In this document: in pieces, positions 10,101 to 14,666 of the stretch
Numbering within the stretch: position 1 is the first letter of the stretch
How the letters are laid out: each line of letters begins with the position of its first letter
Source of the DNA: Cephalothrix spiralis
Taxonomy: Eukaryota > Nemertea > Palaeonemertea > Archinemertea > Cephalotrichidae
DNA: 14,666 nt
Assembly: GCA_032353305.1 (NCBI GenBank)
Contig: JAUCNG010041115.1
Location: 1-14,666, forward strand
Direction of reading: 5' to 3'
The notes under the pieces: generated by a model
Told to the model about the DNA's origin: nothing
Database searches by the model: none
Seen by the model: only the letters and a program-made list of their open reading frames with translations
Program-made: the position numbers and the translations under genes

Positions 10101-13100
10101 TTTTCTATATACCGATTAGCAGTCGGGTTTACCCCGAAGGGAAGGACAGCGTCCCACTCCACGTATGACCGAGCCAGTCAGGAGGCAGTACGCTGGAGAA
10201 GGTTGATACCCGATAGAAAGTAGTGTCGAGCCGGGTCTCGAACCCGGAGCCTCCGGATTCAGAGACCGACTCGCTACCACTTTGCCACCGAGCCGCACGT
10301 CATTTAGACTGTTTCAAGAGGGCATGACAAAATTTTGCTGGAAATGTCAAGTCAGGGGTCATGACTCCAGTCAGGCCTGACTGGAGTCAGAGACAACCAT
10401 GGTTTCTCGCTTTGTGAAATAAATAAAAATTAAGTATTTAGCAATGTTTAAAAAAAATGTAATCCTTTAATCCAACAGTTAATTAATTTATCCAGATGAG
10501 TAGCCAATCATTAAAAAAAAATCAAAGTTTAACATTTAGTGTATTTAGTCGATGATTCACTGATCTTCACTACCTCGATTAGTTTTATCGATCGTCAGTG
10601 ACAATTCTAGTATACACAGCTATTATAGCTAGGCTGAATAACATTGACCCGCATGCATGAAGGGTTTTATTCGCGTGTTTATTTGGATACATATTTCTCT
10701 CTCTCTCTCTTTCGAGCGAGGAATGTACATAATAACGATAGGGTAATACTTTTTTAATTAATATATTAGAATACATTCTGATATATGTTTTAACAATATA
10801 TTAGAATTATTTGTATAATTGTAAAAGCAAAAAAAAGTTATTTAACATCATGTTACCGATCAATGATTTGAACTGTTAAATCGTCCTGCAAATTATATAT
10901 AAGACCTTTGGCGCAGTACATGTACTGCAATGTATGCAGAAAAGACCTTGGCTAGGAAATGTCATGGAAGATACCATTTTCGACTGGGTTTGGACTGGAG
11001 GCCCAGTTCTCTAGTGAACAAGAGATTAATATCTGTACTAAGTACTTTGATATTAACCTCTTGCTCACATAGAATATTTTCCGACATTTTGTCTAATTAT
11101 CGGTCATACATCTAAGAATTCTTAAAATAAAATTCTTCGAGATTCTTACGAGGCTCGAACGCGCACCACTAGCGATAATTCAGTGACTAACCCGTTAGAC
11201 CGGCCACAAGACCGTTATAATCAACTACGAATAAATTGTTTATATAAAGCTGACCTTGTCACGCTTGGGAAATTCGTAAATAGCATTTAACAATTTTGAA
11301 ATTAAATGCATTTTCAAAGTTACTAAACATCAAATAGTAATTAACATTGATGAATAAAATCAATTATATTAAACAACATTGAACTAACATCATAAGATAT
11401 ATAAATATTGCCCTTAATATTAATAATATTATTTAAGTTGGGAATCGGTGATCTCTTTTGATTCAAAATGGTAGAACTGGTCCTTAAGGTTGTATAGTCT
11501 TGATGGGATATATTCCTAGGAAAACCCTATACTTTAGCTTAGTAGCCTCAACATGGCTACGGAGCTATTCGCCCATGTTCGTGATGTTCCCCTGGTAAAA
11601 CTAAGGTATAAACATTGAACATCAAAATCAATATTTGGGAAGATTTCTTAATACAAAGCTAAAAATTACTATCGCTTTGCTCTGTGCCTTGAGATACTCG
11701 ACTTTTAATTATGTATTTTAGATCAAGTCTGCGAAGTATGACCTAAGGGTAGCAAAAGAGGAGGTGCTAGCGCTTGCCGATGCTATACAATATATCCACC
11801 AATCAAAAGAAAAAGTAGAAAATGAGCTTGAAGAATACAGAAGGTAGGTCCAAAATAGTTAATAGGGAAAATTAGCATAAAATCGACATCAAATTTCGAT
11901 TAGCATCATATGTGGCCCGATAGATAATCGCAATCAACGAAATTTCATAACATCCAAAAGTCAACATACATCTCCCGTAGTAGTTTCGAAAGAAATCCCG
12001 CGATGTGATGTCATAGAGAAAATCCATGCCAAAAACCGAATAACTCTGGCAAAGCTTAACTGCCTAATAGTGTATCAAATTCGTTCAGTTCTACCGTAGT
12101 ACCTATGTTACAAGTTTCTAGCTCCTCTGATTTTGGAAAATTCCTGACCAAAAAAGCCTAAGTTACCTAAATCAAGATTTGTTTGGAGAGAAAAAACTCC
12201 AAATGATACTTTTGTAAGACTTAGGTAAATAAAAAAGGGTGAAAAGTATTGATAGATATAATATGACATACTCTGAGAGAATGTTGCCAAGAACGATAAT
12301 TTTCTCGATATGTTTCTGCATTGTATGGCATATATCAAAACATGGGTAATAACTTCATGGGTTGAGAGCCATGAAAAGGGTTACGCGACGAGTAGTTTCT
12401 ATGTTGCCCGAGTCACAGACGAGGACAATATTTAAAATTACGAGTGTCAGTAACTTTTTATGGCTCGGGACCCATGAAGTATTGCATGTATTGTACCAAT
12501 GACCAACAGATATCAATACTATTCAAAAGTCAACATTTGATTTGTTTTCAAAAAATCTTAAAGACTATTTTATTGATAAGGAATAATTTGATATACCGGT
12601 ATAGGTTAAAAGTTACTGCTCTTGGTATAAATGAACTAATTTGAATTATCCGATCAATTCACGGGATGTTATTCTCTTCTTTGGGTACAGTAACACTCTT
12701 GATGAAGTTTGAAGTTAAGTCTGATTGAGTTAAAAATGATTATCCATAATTTCATTTGAAATCCTCAGTTTTTCATAGGAAAAACCTTGATCATCAATGT
12801 AAATGTTAGGCTCTCACGATTGTCACTTGTTAGACTTTGCACTTTTTGTTGTTTGGTCTCGATTTTAGTTCGTGTTCGTATGCCAGCAGTGAAAATTAAA
12901 AAAAAATAGTGGATTTTGAGATTGCACATGTGCTGTTCATATTTCACACTGCGTATGCGCAAATCGAAAAATTAACACCGGATTTTACGATCATGTTTCT
13001 ATCTGTTGGTAATACAATTATATAGCCTAAAACCAATATTTTGCTGAGAAAATCGAGTCCAAAACTCCAAATTTATGACATTAGGACCACCGATATCTCA

Positions 13101-13536
13101 GTAACGGCTGATGTATTACCAAATGATAGAAACACGGTCCTAATCTACTAGAATCCGGTTTTAGTATTTCGATTTGCGCATGCGCAGTGCGAAATATGAA
13201 TAGCGCATGCGCAATCTCAAAATCCACTGAATTTTAATTTTCCCTGCAGGTATTAACTATTTAAACTCTTGCCATACGTGGACAGCAGGTGATCTTTTTC
13301 CGTCGGAGTCAGATTATCGGATAATCATTCATCTAAATAAAATGCCGATATAATATGTGAATAAGACACGTAATCAATATGTCGACTTGGCTGCGAGTAT
13401 TTGTATTGACATTCCTCTAAACTCCTTTTTTTCTTCTGTATTCGTTTATAGTAAGCTACAAACTGATTTGGTCAGAACTGATCAGAACTGCAAGTTTTTC
13501 ATTTTCCAAAGATCAACTAAAATTCGGCCCTACTAA
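1098..13536 (+). CDS. BICD family-like (BICDR/BICDL) dynein cargo adaptor homologue, 5'-partial, ten exons
   Basis: Seen: exons join(1098-1175, 1974-2030, 2718-2777, 3560-3618, 5200-5344, 7404-7550, 8653-8795, 9783-9948, 11722-11843, 13452-13536) give 353 residues and a TAA. All nine introns are GT-AG and phases agree at each junction. Residues 1-84 are coiled-coil; 86-182 are a Ser/Thr/Pro-rich break containing SLLEELQDQ (125-133); 183-340 return to coil; the tail is FFIFQRSTKIRPY. The start codon and N-terminus (the CC1 box would be there) lie upstream. Known: BICDR proteins recruit dynein-dynactin to Rab-bearing vesicles, and their Spindly motif contacts the dynactin pointed end. Inferred: family membership, from recalled human BICDL1 features in the same order (II..., KRELE, VEELQD, SLLSEIEQ, ELEL...DAIQ). 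The copy seems to have extra residues before VEELQD and before DAIQ. Alternatives are another dynein adaptor (BICD, CDR2, HAP1/TRAK) or an unrelated coiled coil. Splicing is firmer than family identity. Confidence 0.7.
1176..1973 (+). other. Intron 1 with TCTCCTAAAA-type simple repeats
   Basis: This GT-AG intron is very AT-rich. At 1440-1530 and 1735-1800 it contains irregular reiterations of ctcctaaaa / ctcctaaat, which look like a decayed short-period repeat. No reading frame or structured RNA was seen. Confidence 0.6.
1974..2030 (+). CDS. Exon B: coiled-coil segment (residues 27-45)
   Basis: The acceptor is ttgttatttag and the donor gtaatt. The exon is 57 bases, phase 0 at both ends, encoding DKYEDLMEAKVALETQVLE, which has hydrophobic residues at heptad-like spacing. 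It is too short to stand alone, but the borders and frame fit its neighbours exactly. This is where the protein seems longer than the recalled BICDL1 sequence, so it may be a lineage-specific or optional piece of coil. Confidence 0.75.
2031..2717 (+). other. Intron 2, unremarkable
   Basis: This GT-AG intron holds a small hairpin (ttgtgtgtg ... caacacacaa, about 2130-2158), an A-rich tract near 2230-2245, and no recognisable element. Confidence 0.5.
2718..2777 (+). CDS. Exon C: coiled-coil segment with VEELQD block (residues 46-65)
   Basis: The acceptor tttgattttcag is strong and the donor is gtatat. The exon is 60 bases, phase 0 at both ends, encoding KTSKVEELQDIIEDFERLTQ. The block VEELQD followed by hydrophobics and ER is the closest match to recalled vertebrate BICDL1 (VEELQDRVLILER) and is a main reason for the family call. 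Confidence 0.8.
2971..3236. mobile_element. Mariner/Tc1-like miniature inverted-repeat element
   Basis: The left end ctgggtgtcccaata and the right end (reverse complement cagtgtgtcccaata) are imperfect terminal inverted repeats of the cagggtgtcccaa type common in mariner elements. A TA precedes the left end but CA follows the right end, so the target duplication is decayed. There is no transposase. It shares gaccatg-c/a-tctct and both ends with the element at 5407-5896. Confidence 0.6.
3161..3200. repeat. Perfect 14-base hairpin inside the mariner-like element
   Basis: acagatattgttga at 3161-3174 is exactly complementary to tcaacaatatctgt at 3187-3200, with a 12-base loop. It lies near the right end of the 2971-3236 element and may be a subterminal feature of it. 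Confidence 0.7.
3560..3618 (+). CDS. Exon D: end of first coil (residues 66-84 plus split codon)
   Basis: The acceptor is ctttactatag and the donor is ag|gtaatg. The exon is 59 bases, starting at phase 0 and leaving two bases (AG) that combine with the first base of exon E to give AGT (Ser). It encodes NLHAEKVEMEEQMFEMEIA, an acidic Met-rich helix that closes the first coiled-coil block. Confidence 0.8.
3619..5199 (+). other. Intron 4 with a large inverted repeat
   Basis: The main content is the foldback element at about 3840-4360. At 5001-5017, atgttaggcctttttt matches the left end of the hairpin element at 6612-6782, suggesting a solo end. I see nothing recognisable in 4361-5000 or 5030-5199. 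Confidence 0.55.
3840..4360. mobile_element. Foldback-type element with long imperfect inverted arms
   Basis: The left arm, from acaattggatgg (3865) to gatttttgccccaccccc (about 4018), is repeated as reverse complement from ggggtggggcaaaaatc (about 4175) to ccatccaattgt (4336). A C/G-rich centre separates them. After the right arm, the 19 bases gtttgtgggggtcaactat recur (4335-4353) as an extra direct repeat. No protein is encoded; the open frames across it on both strands are the same palindromic sequence read twice. It would form a large hairpin in the pre-mRNA. Confidence 0.75.
5200..5344 (+). CDS. Exon E: Ser/Thr-rich linker and Spindly-like motif (residues 85-133)
   Basis: The acceptor is ttatcttttag and the donor gtactt. 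The exon is 145 bases, using one base to complete the split Ser codon and ending in phase 0. The first two thirds lack coiled-coil character (VSNPVFPVACDDLEDV, then a run rich in Ser and Thr). It ends APSLLEELQDQ. Known: dynein adaptors carry a Spindly motif, a short Leu/Glu helix after the first coil that binds dynactin's pointed end. Inferred: SLLEEL is that motif here, comparable to recalled BICDL1 SLLSEIEQ. Confidence 0.8.
5407..5896. mobile_element. Mariner/Tc1-like miniature element with TA target duplication
   Basis: The left end cagtgcgtcccaa and the right end (reverse complement cagggtatcccaa) are imperfect terminal inverted repeats. TA flanks both sides (5405-5406 and 5897-5898), the hallmark duplication of the Tc1/mariner superfamily. 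The interior, about 490 bases in all, encodes no transposase and contains a short direct duplication of gtttggggaatttta-like sequence near 5708-5750. It is non-autonomous. Confidence 0.7.
6128..6570. mobile_element. Miniature DNA transposon with perfect 14-base terminal inverted repeats
   Basis: caggcatcggacag at 6128-6141 is exactly complementary to ctgtccgatgcctg at 6557-6570. The six bases TTTATG flank it on both sides (6122-6127 and 6571-6576) and look like a target-site duplication. The inside has pyrimidine-rich cctacttttt blocks near each end and no meaningful frame. CAG-type ends are seen in hAT elements, but those make 8-base duplications, so the superfamily is left open. Confidence 0.8.
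6612..6782. mobile_element. Short hairpin (MITE-like) element
   Basis: The left end atgttaggccttttttatta..gattggttttc is complementary, with mismatches, to the right end gaaaaccaatcaataaaaaagacat. The total is about 170 bases with no coding capacity. The left end recurs alone at 5001-5017 in intron 4. Confidence 0.65.
7150..7290 (-). repeat. Foldback-family fragment
   Basis: ttgccctcgccaatttt at about 7251-7267, then a diverged ccgttcaat, matches the outer end of the foldback element's right arm (ttgccctcgcctatttttccatccaat). The region just before it (gcatattgg..., aaaatctaaccc) also resembles arm pieces. It is a decayed fragment of the same family. Confidence 0.5.
7404..7550 (+). CDS. Exon F: Ser/Pro/Gln-rich linker cassette (residues 134-182)
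   Basis: The acceptor is cttgatttttcag and the donor gtaatt. The exon is 147 bases (49 codons), phase 0 at both ends. It encodes ICDEQDLPSPLCQKPSSQ, then a Gln/Phe patch and a charged end (SERKDEERTSLSEAVDKM). It looks disordered apart from its last third and joins the Spindly-like motif to the second coil. Its symmetric phase means it could be skipped without changing frame. Confidence 0.8.
7551..8652 (+). other. Intron 6, repeat-like but unassigned
   Basis: This GT-AG intron has phrases typical of decayed interspersed repeats, such as cctataggtggcgttctg near 7772 and ccgctaggggcgctgcaa near 7909, but no clear ends, inverted repeats or coding sequence. The overlapping open frames near 8127-8416 have no supporting features. 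Confidence 0.45.
8653..8795 (+). CDS. Exon G: start of second coil (residues 183-229 plus split codon)
   Basis: The acceptor has a pyrimidine-rich tract ending ttatttttaag and the donor is tg|gtaagc. The exon is 143 bases and leaves TG, which with the G of exon H makes TGG (Trp 230). It encodes LNDFRLKHESVMREISQIGE and a charged helical stretch ending MEDADT. Its position corresponds to the conserved segment after the linker in BICDR proteins, but I see no signature residues there. Confidence 0.8.
8796..9782 (+). other. Intron 7, mostly occupied by a dispersed repeat
   Basis: A repeat copy fills about 9100-9580 and is listed separately. The sequence before exon H contains tggtcaccctg (9747-9757), the same 11 bases as at the left edge of the window, possibly the end of a shared repeat. 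Confidence 0.5.
9100..9580 (-). repeat. Diverged dispersed repeat, copy 1 (inverted relative to 13600-14075)
   Basis: Read on the minus strand, it aligns over most of its length with 13600-14075. Landmarks in the same order are cactttttccatttt, cctttgttttt, tagtagcaaaa, ttttcaggaaaaaatt, tttcaaccgcatgcaaaaaa tagggg, and tttttccatggcattttgg followed by gtgtgg. No protein is encoded; the minus-strand frames inside it are shadows. Confidence 0.7.
9783..9948 (+). CDS. Exon H: central second coil (residues 230-285)
   Basis: The acceptor is ttctttcttgcag and the donor gtaagt, both near consensus. The exon is 166 bases, the longest, completing the split Trp codon and ending in phase 0. It encodes AKTMADEMKRLKAENRTL followed by LQTRLARERDDNKILELD. 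The RERDD...LELD stretch parallels the recalled BICDL1 RDRDEAI...VELEL that leads into its C-terminal cargo-binding coil. Confidence 0.85.
9996..10306 (-). mobile_element. tRNA-derived SINE, full-length copy
   Basis: On the minus strand the 5' end is tRNA-like: an A box tggcaaagtgg (10277-10287) and a perfect B box ggttcgagacc (10234-10244), separated as in a tRNA. A roughly 200-base body without coding sequence follows, ending in a short tandem tail of aagttgaagttga. GACTGT at 9991-9996 and 10307-10312 may be the target duplication. Known: such elements are transcribed by RNA polymerase III and mobilised by a LINE. It begins only about 50 bases after the exon H donor. The 60-codon minus-strand frame across it is not a gene. 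Confidence 0.85.
10362..10389. repeat. 28-base perfect palindrome
   Basis: The half-site TGACTCCAGTCAGG is followed directly by its exact reverse complement, giving two 14-base arms with no spacer. Each arm begins with an AP-1-like TGACTC. A further gtcagggg and tgactgg-like motif lies just upstream. Function is unknown. Confidence 0.85.
11014..11068. repeat. Hairpin with about 20-base arms
   Basis: gtgaacaagagattaatatc (11014-11033) pairs with gatattaacctcttgctcac (11049-11068) with two mismatches; the 15-base loop contains a small tactaagta palindrome. The two changed positions would be G-U pairs in one RNA strand, so a stable RNA hairpin is plausible. It could be a small transposon end pair or a structured RNA. 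Confidence 0.6.
11142..11215 (-). repeat. tRNA-like segment (SINE head or tRNA pseudogene), second family
   Basis: On the minus strand, tggccggtctaacgggttag resembles an A-box region and cgttcgagcct a B box, at tRNA-like spacing. The sequence differs from the SINE at 9996-10306, so it is a separate family. The acceptor stem ends do not pair convincingly, so I do not call a functional tRNA. Confidence 0.45.
11722..11843 (+). CDS. Exon I: C-terminal coil with DAIQ block (residues 286-325 plus split codon)
   Basis: The acceptor is atgtattttag and the donor ag|gtaggt. The exon is 122 bases. It encodes IKSAKYDLRVAKEEVLAL, then ADAIQYIHQSKEKVENELEE. DAIQ at residues 305-308, preceded by a KYDL block, resembles the recalled BICDL1 KMDMM...LLDAIQQK. 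That is the cargo (Rab6-type) binding coil in this family. About three extra residues lie between the two blocks here. The two leftover bases AG pair with T of exon J to give Ser. Confidence 0.8.
12351..12480. mobile_element. Short inverted-repeat (MITE-like) element
   Basis: acttcatgggttgagagcca... at 12352-12384 is complementary, with several mismatches, to ...tggctcgggacccatgaagt ending at 12480. The arms are about 30 bases and the centre about 65, including acgag-type motifs. There is no coding sequence. Confidence 0.6.
12881..13250. mobile_element. MITE-like element with about 135-base inverted arms
   Basis: The left arm (12881-13015) and right arm (13111-13250) are reverse complements with scattered differences; matched blocks include ttgagattgc, catatttc, cgatttgcgca, atccggt and gtttctatc..tggtaatac. 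The roughly 95-base centre is unique. The right arm retains two GCGCATGCGC palindromes (13176-13185 and 13203-13212), while the left arm has mutated versions. There is no protein. It sits in the last intron about 200 bases before exon J. Confidence 0.75.
13452..13536 (+). CDS. Exon J: probable terminal exon with stop codon (residues 326-353)
   Basis: A long pyrimidine tract precedes the acceptor ttcgtttatag. The frame left by exon I reads S, then KLQTDLVRTDQNCKFF, then IFQRSTKIRPY and TAA at 13534-13536. The first ten residues continue the coil and the tail is aromatic and basic. The exon is short and its first bases read gtaag across the acceptor AG, so the site could be confused with a donor. 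A distal alternative last exon beyond the window cannot be excluded. Confidence 0.6.
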
Positions 13537-13599
13537 GTCTACAAATGCTTATAGTGACTAAATGCGGTAATGTCGCATTAAAATCCATTTTCTAATTTT

Positions 13600-14075
13600 A
13601 CGCAATTGTTTGCTGGGGTTGGATTGTGCATAACTTTTTGTCCAAAAACCACTTTTTCCATTTTCTGGCCAATTTGTTCCTCCTTGGTTTTGTTATATCA
13701 ATTTTAGGCTTTTATCATGCATTTTAAATTACAAAACCAGTAATAATAGCTTAATAAATCACCATTTAAAATAATAGAATTTAGTAGCAAAATGGCAAAA
13801 TTTGTATAGGTGATCAAATTTTAAGGAAAAAATTGGCCGTTACGCCGTTGTGAAAAAAATTTGGTCCAAAAAAGCTGGGCCGCATAATTGTTTTTTCAAC
13901 CGCGTGCAAAAAATAGGGAATGGGTGGATAAATTATTTAAGTAGAAAAAATTGGCAAAAAATGGGTAGGTGGAGGTAAAAATGAACTTTTCTAATTTTTT
14001 CCATGCCATTTTTGGGGTGGGTGTGTACCTCAACCAAATTTTGCCAATTTTTGGCATACGTGTATGTCAGATTCT
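13600..14075 (+). repeat. Diverged dispersed repeat, copy 2
   Basis: This is homologous to the reverse complement of 9100-9580 over nearly its whole length, with landmarks cactttttccatttt, tagtagcaaaatgg, tttcaaccgcgtgcaaaaaa, ttttttccatgccatttttgg and ggtgggtgtg. It ends ttggcatacgtgtatg, which resembles the start of copy 1 (ttggcatacacatacg). No coding sequence. Confidence 0.7.
13753..13758 (+). terminator. Candidate polyadenylation signal AATAAA
   Basis: A canonical AATAAA lies about 217 bases after the stop codon; an ATTAAA occurs earlier at 13577-13582. The AATAAA sits inside the diverged repeat at about 13600-14075, so if it is used the 3' end comes from repeat sequence. AT-rich DNA contains many chance matches and this is only a candidate. 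Confidence 0.35.
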
Positions 14076-14590
14076 TCCATGACTTTTATTATAGGCAATG
14101 TTTTGGAATCACTAGCCTAGATCACTTAATTTATCTAAAAAAAGTAAGGTCCCCTTTTTTGAATATAATACTGAATTTAGTCACTATGCATGCTCTATTA
14201 TAGTTTGCTGAAGTAAACCGGTCAGTATTGGTCATCTGATAACCAGACACCGACTAACAGTAGTATTAGTACAAATGTAAAAATACTACCTCTCGTTTAC
14301 TAGAGTAGCTCTATTATGTACGTCACAGAAAATATCTAATTTCTAAGCGGTTGCCACAGACACAGAAATAACCATAGCTATTAACGGTTCTTGACGAAAA
14401 TTCTCACATTACTGAAGCCTCTTTCAACATGATTAGTCTTAAATAAGCCAAATGTTGATATTATATTACACGTACATAACTTCCAGCTGAGTGTAGATGG
14501 TAATGTTTGTCAGGATTGTAGATCTTGCGAAATCTTGATCCATGATAATTGTCTCAAATCTGACCAATACTTTCGCCGACAGAGACACAT

Positions 14591-14666
14591 TCAACTTCAA
14601 CTTATTGGGAGGGCGTCAGATGACTGGCTCAAATAGAAACAACGGTCCGCTTTATGAGCATTTACC
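14591..14666 (-). mobile_element. tRNA-derived SINE, second copy, cut by window edge
   Basis: These 76 bases match the 3' part of the SINE at 9996-10306 in the same orientation with only a handful of differences, including ggcgtcagatgactggctc and ggtccgctttatgagcattt. The same aagttgaagttga tail is present. The tRNA-like head should lie just beyond the window. Confidence 0.85.

Larger units (their letters stand above)
9949..11721 (+). other. Intron 8 with SINE, palindrome, hairpin and second tRNA-like head
   Basis: It holds a tRNA-derived SINE from 9996, a perfect palindrome at 10362-10389, a (TC)8 microsatellite at about 10696-10711, a hairpin at 11014-11068 and a tRNA-like segment at 11142-11215. 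The stretch 11216-11721 is AT-rich with nothing recognised. Confidence 0.6.
11844..13451 (+). other. Intron 9 with two inverted-repeat elements
   Basis: It holds a short inverted repeat (12351-12480) and a larger one with GCGCATGCGC motifs (12881-13250). The stretches 11844-12350 and 12481-12880 contain nothing recognised. The pyrimidine tract and acceptor of exon J close the intron. Confidence 0.55.
13537..14590 (+). other. 3' untranslated and downstream sequence with repeat
   Basis: After the stop codon come a candidate poly(A) signal and a dispersed repeat copy (about 13600-14075). From 14076 to 14590 I see no gene, element ends or structured RNA. Confidence 0.5.

Noticed and set aside
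10116-10298. 60-residue minus-strand open frame
   Set aside because: It is translation through the tRNA-derived head of the SINE.
10225-10298. Functional tRNA gene on the minus strand
   Set aside because: The promoter boxes are good, but it is the head of a longer element with a second copy in the window, and the acceptor stem does not close convincingly.
13249-13257. Acceptor ccctgcag as the start of the last exon
   Set aside because: It would add only two residues before a stop and lies in the arm of the inverted-repeat element; the acceptor at 13451 continues the coil.
1-14666. CRISPR array, prokaryotic operon or phage-type system
   Set aside because: No regularly spaced direct repeats and no long prokaryotic frames; exon-intron structure shows a eukaryotic genome.

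Overview
This window looks like intron-rich, AT-rich nuclear DNA from an animal, most likely an invertebrate. It shows no bacterial gene packing or ribosome-binding sites. Instead, ten short plus-strand exons with consistent GT/AG borders and compatible phases are separated by introns of about 0.7 to 2.1 kb that are full of short non-autonomous transposons. The species cannot be named from what is visible.

One gene explains all the coding signal. Exons at 1098-1175, 1974-2030, 2718-2777, 3560-3618, 5200-5344, 7404-7550, 8653-8795, 9783-9948, 11722-11843 and 13452-13536 splice into one open frame of 353 residues plus a stop (1062 bases). The 5' part of the gene lies upstream of the window. The product is a coiled-coil protein with a Ser/Pro/Thr-rich break in the middle. 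From memory of the family, it best matches the C-terminal half of BICD family-like cargo adaptors (BICDR/BICDL, formerly CCDC64), which link cargo to dynein-dynactin. Matching features, in the right order, are an Ile-Ile exon start followed by a KKELE block, a VEELQD block, a Spindly-like SLLEELQDQ, and a C-terminal RERDD...ELD...DAIQ coil. It is diverged, with extra residues between blocks and a short unusual C-terminus.

Much of the rest is repeat. Position 1-1097 holds a copy of a foldback-type repeat (about 521-815) and no exon I trust. Introns 3 and 5 carry mariner-like miniature elements (2971-3236 and 5407-5896). Intron 4 carries a large imperfect inverted repeat (about 3840-4360). Intron 5 also holds a miniature element with perfect 14-base ends and a TTTATG flanking duplication (6128-6570), and a hairpin element at 6612-6782. 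Intron 8 contains a minus-strand tRNA-derived SINE (about 9996-10306), a 28-base perfect palindrome, a hairpin, and a second tRNA-like head. A second SINE copy runs off the right edge. Intron 9 has two hairpin elements, one with NRF-1-like GCGCATGCGC palindromes in its arm. A diverged repeat of about 480 bases occurs in intron 7 and again, inverted, downstream of the stop codon.

I see no CRISPR array, no transposase or reverse transcriptase gene, no rRNA and no convincing functional tRNA. Nothing points to a new enzymatic system. The notable content is the diverged adaptor gene and the dense, partly inverted repeat families around its exons.
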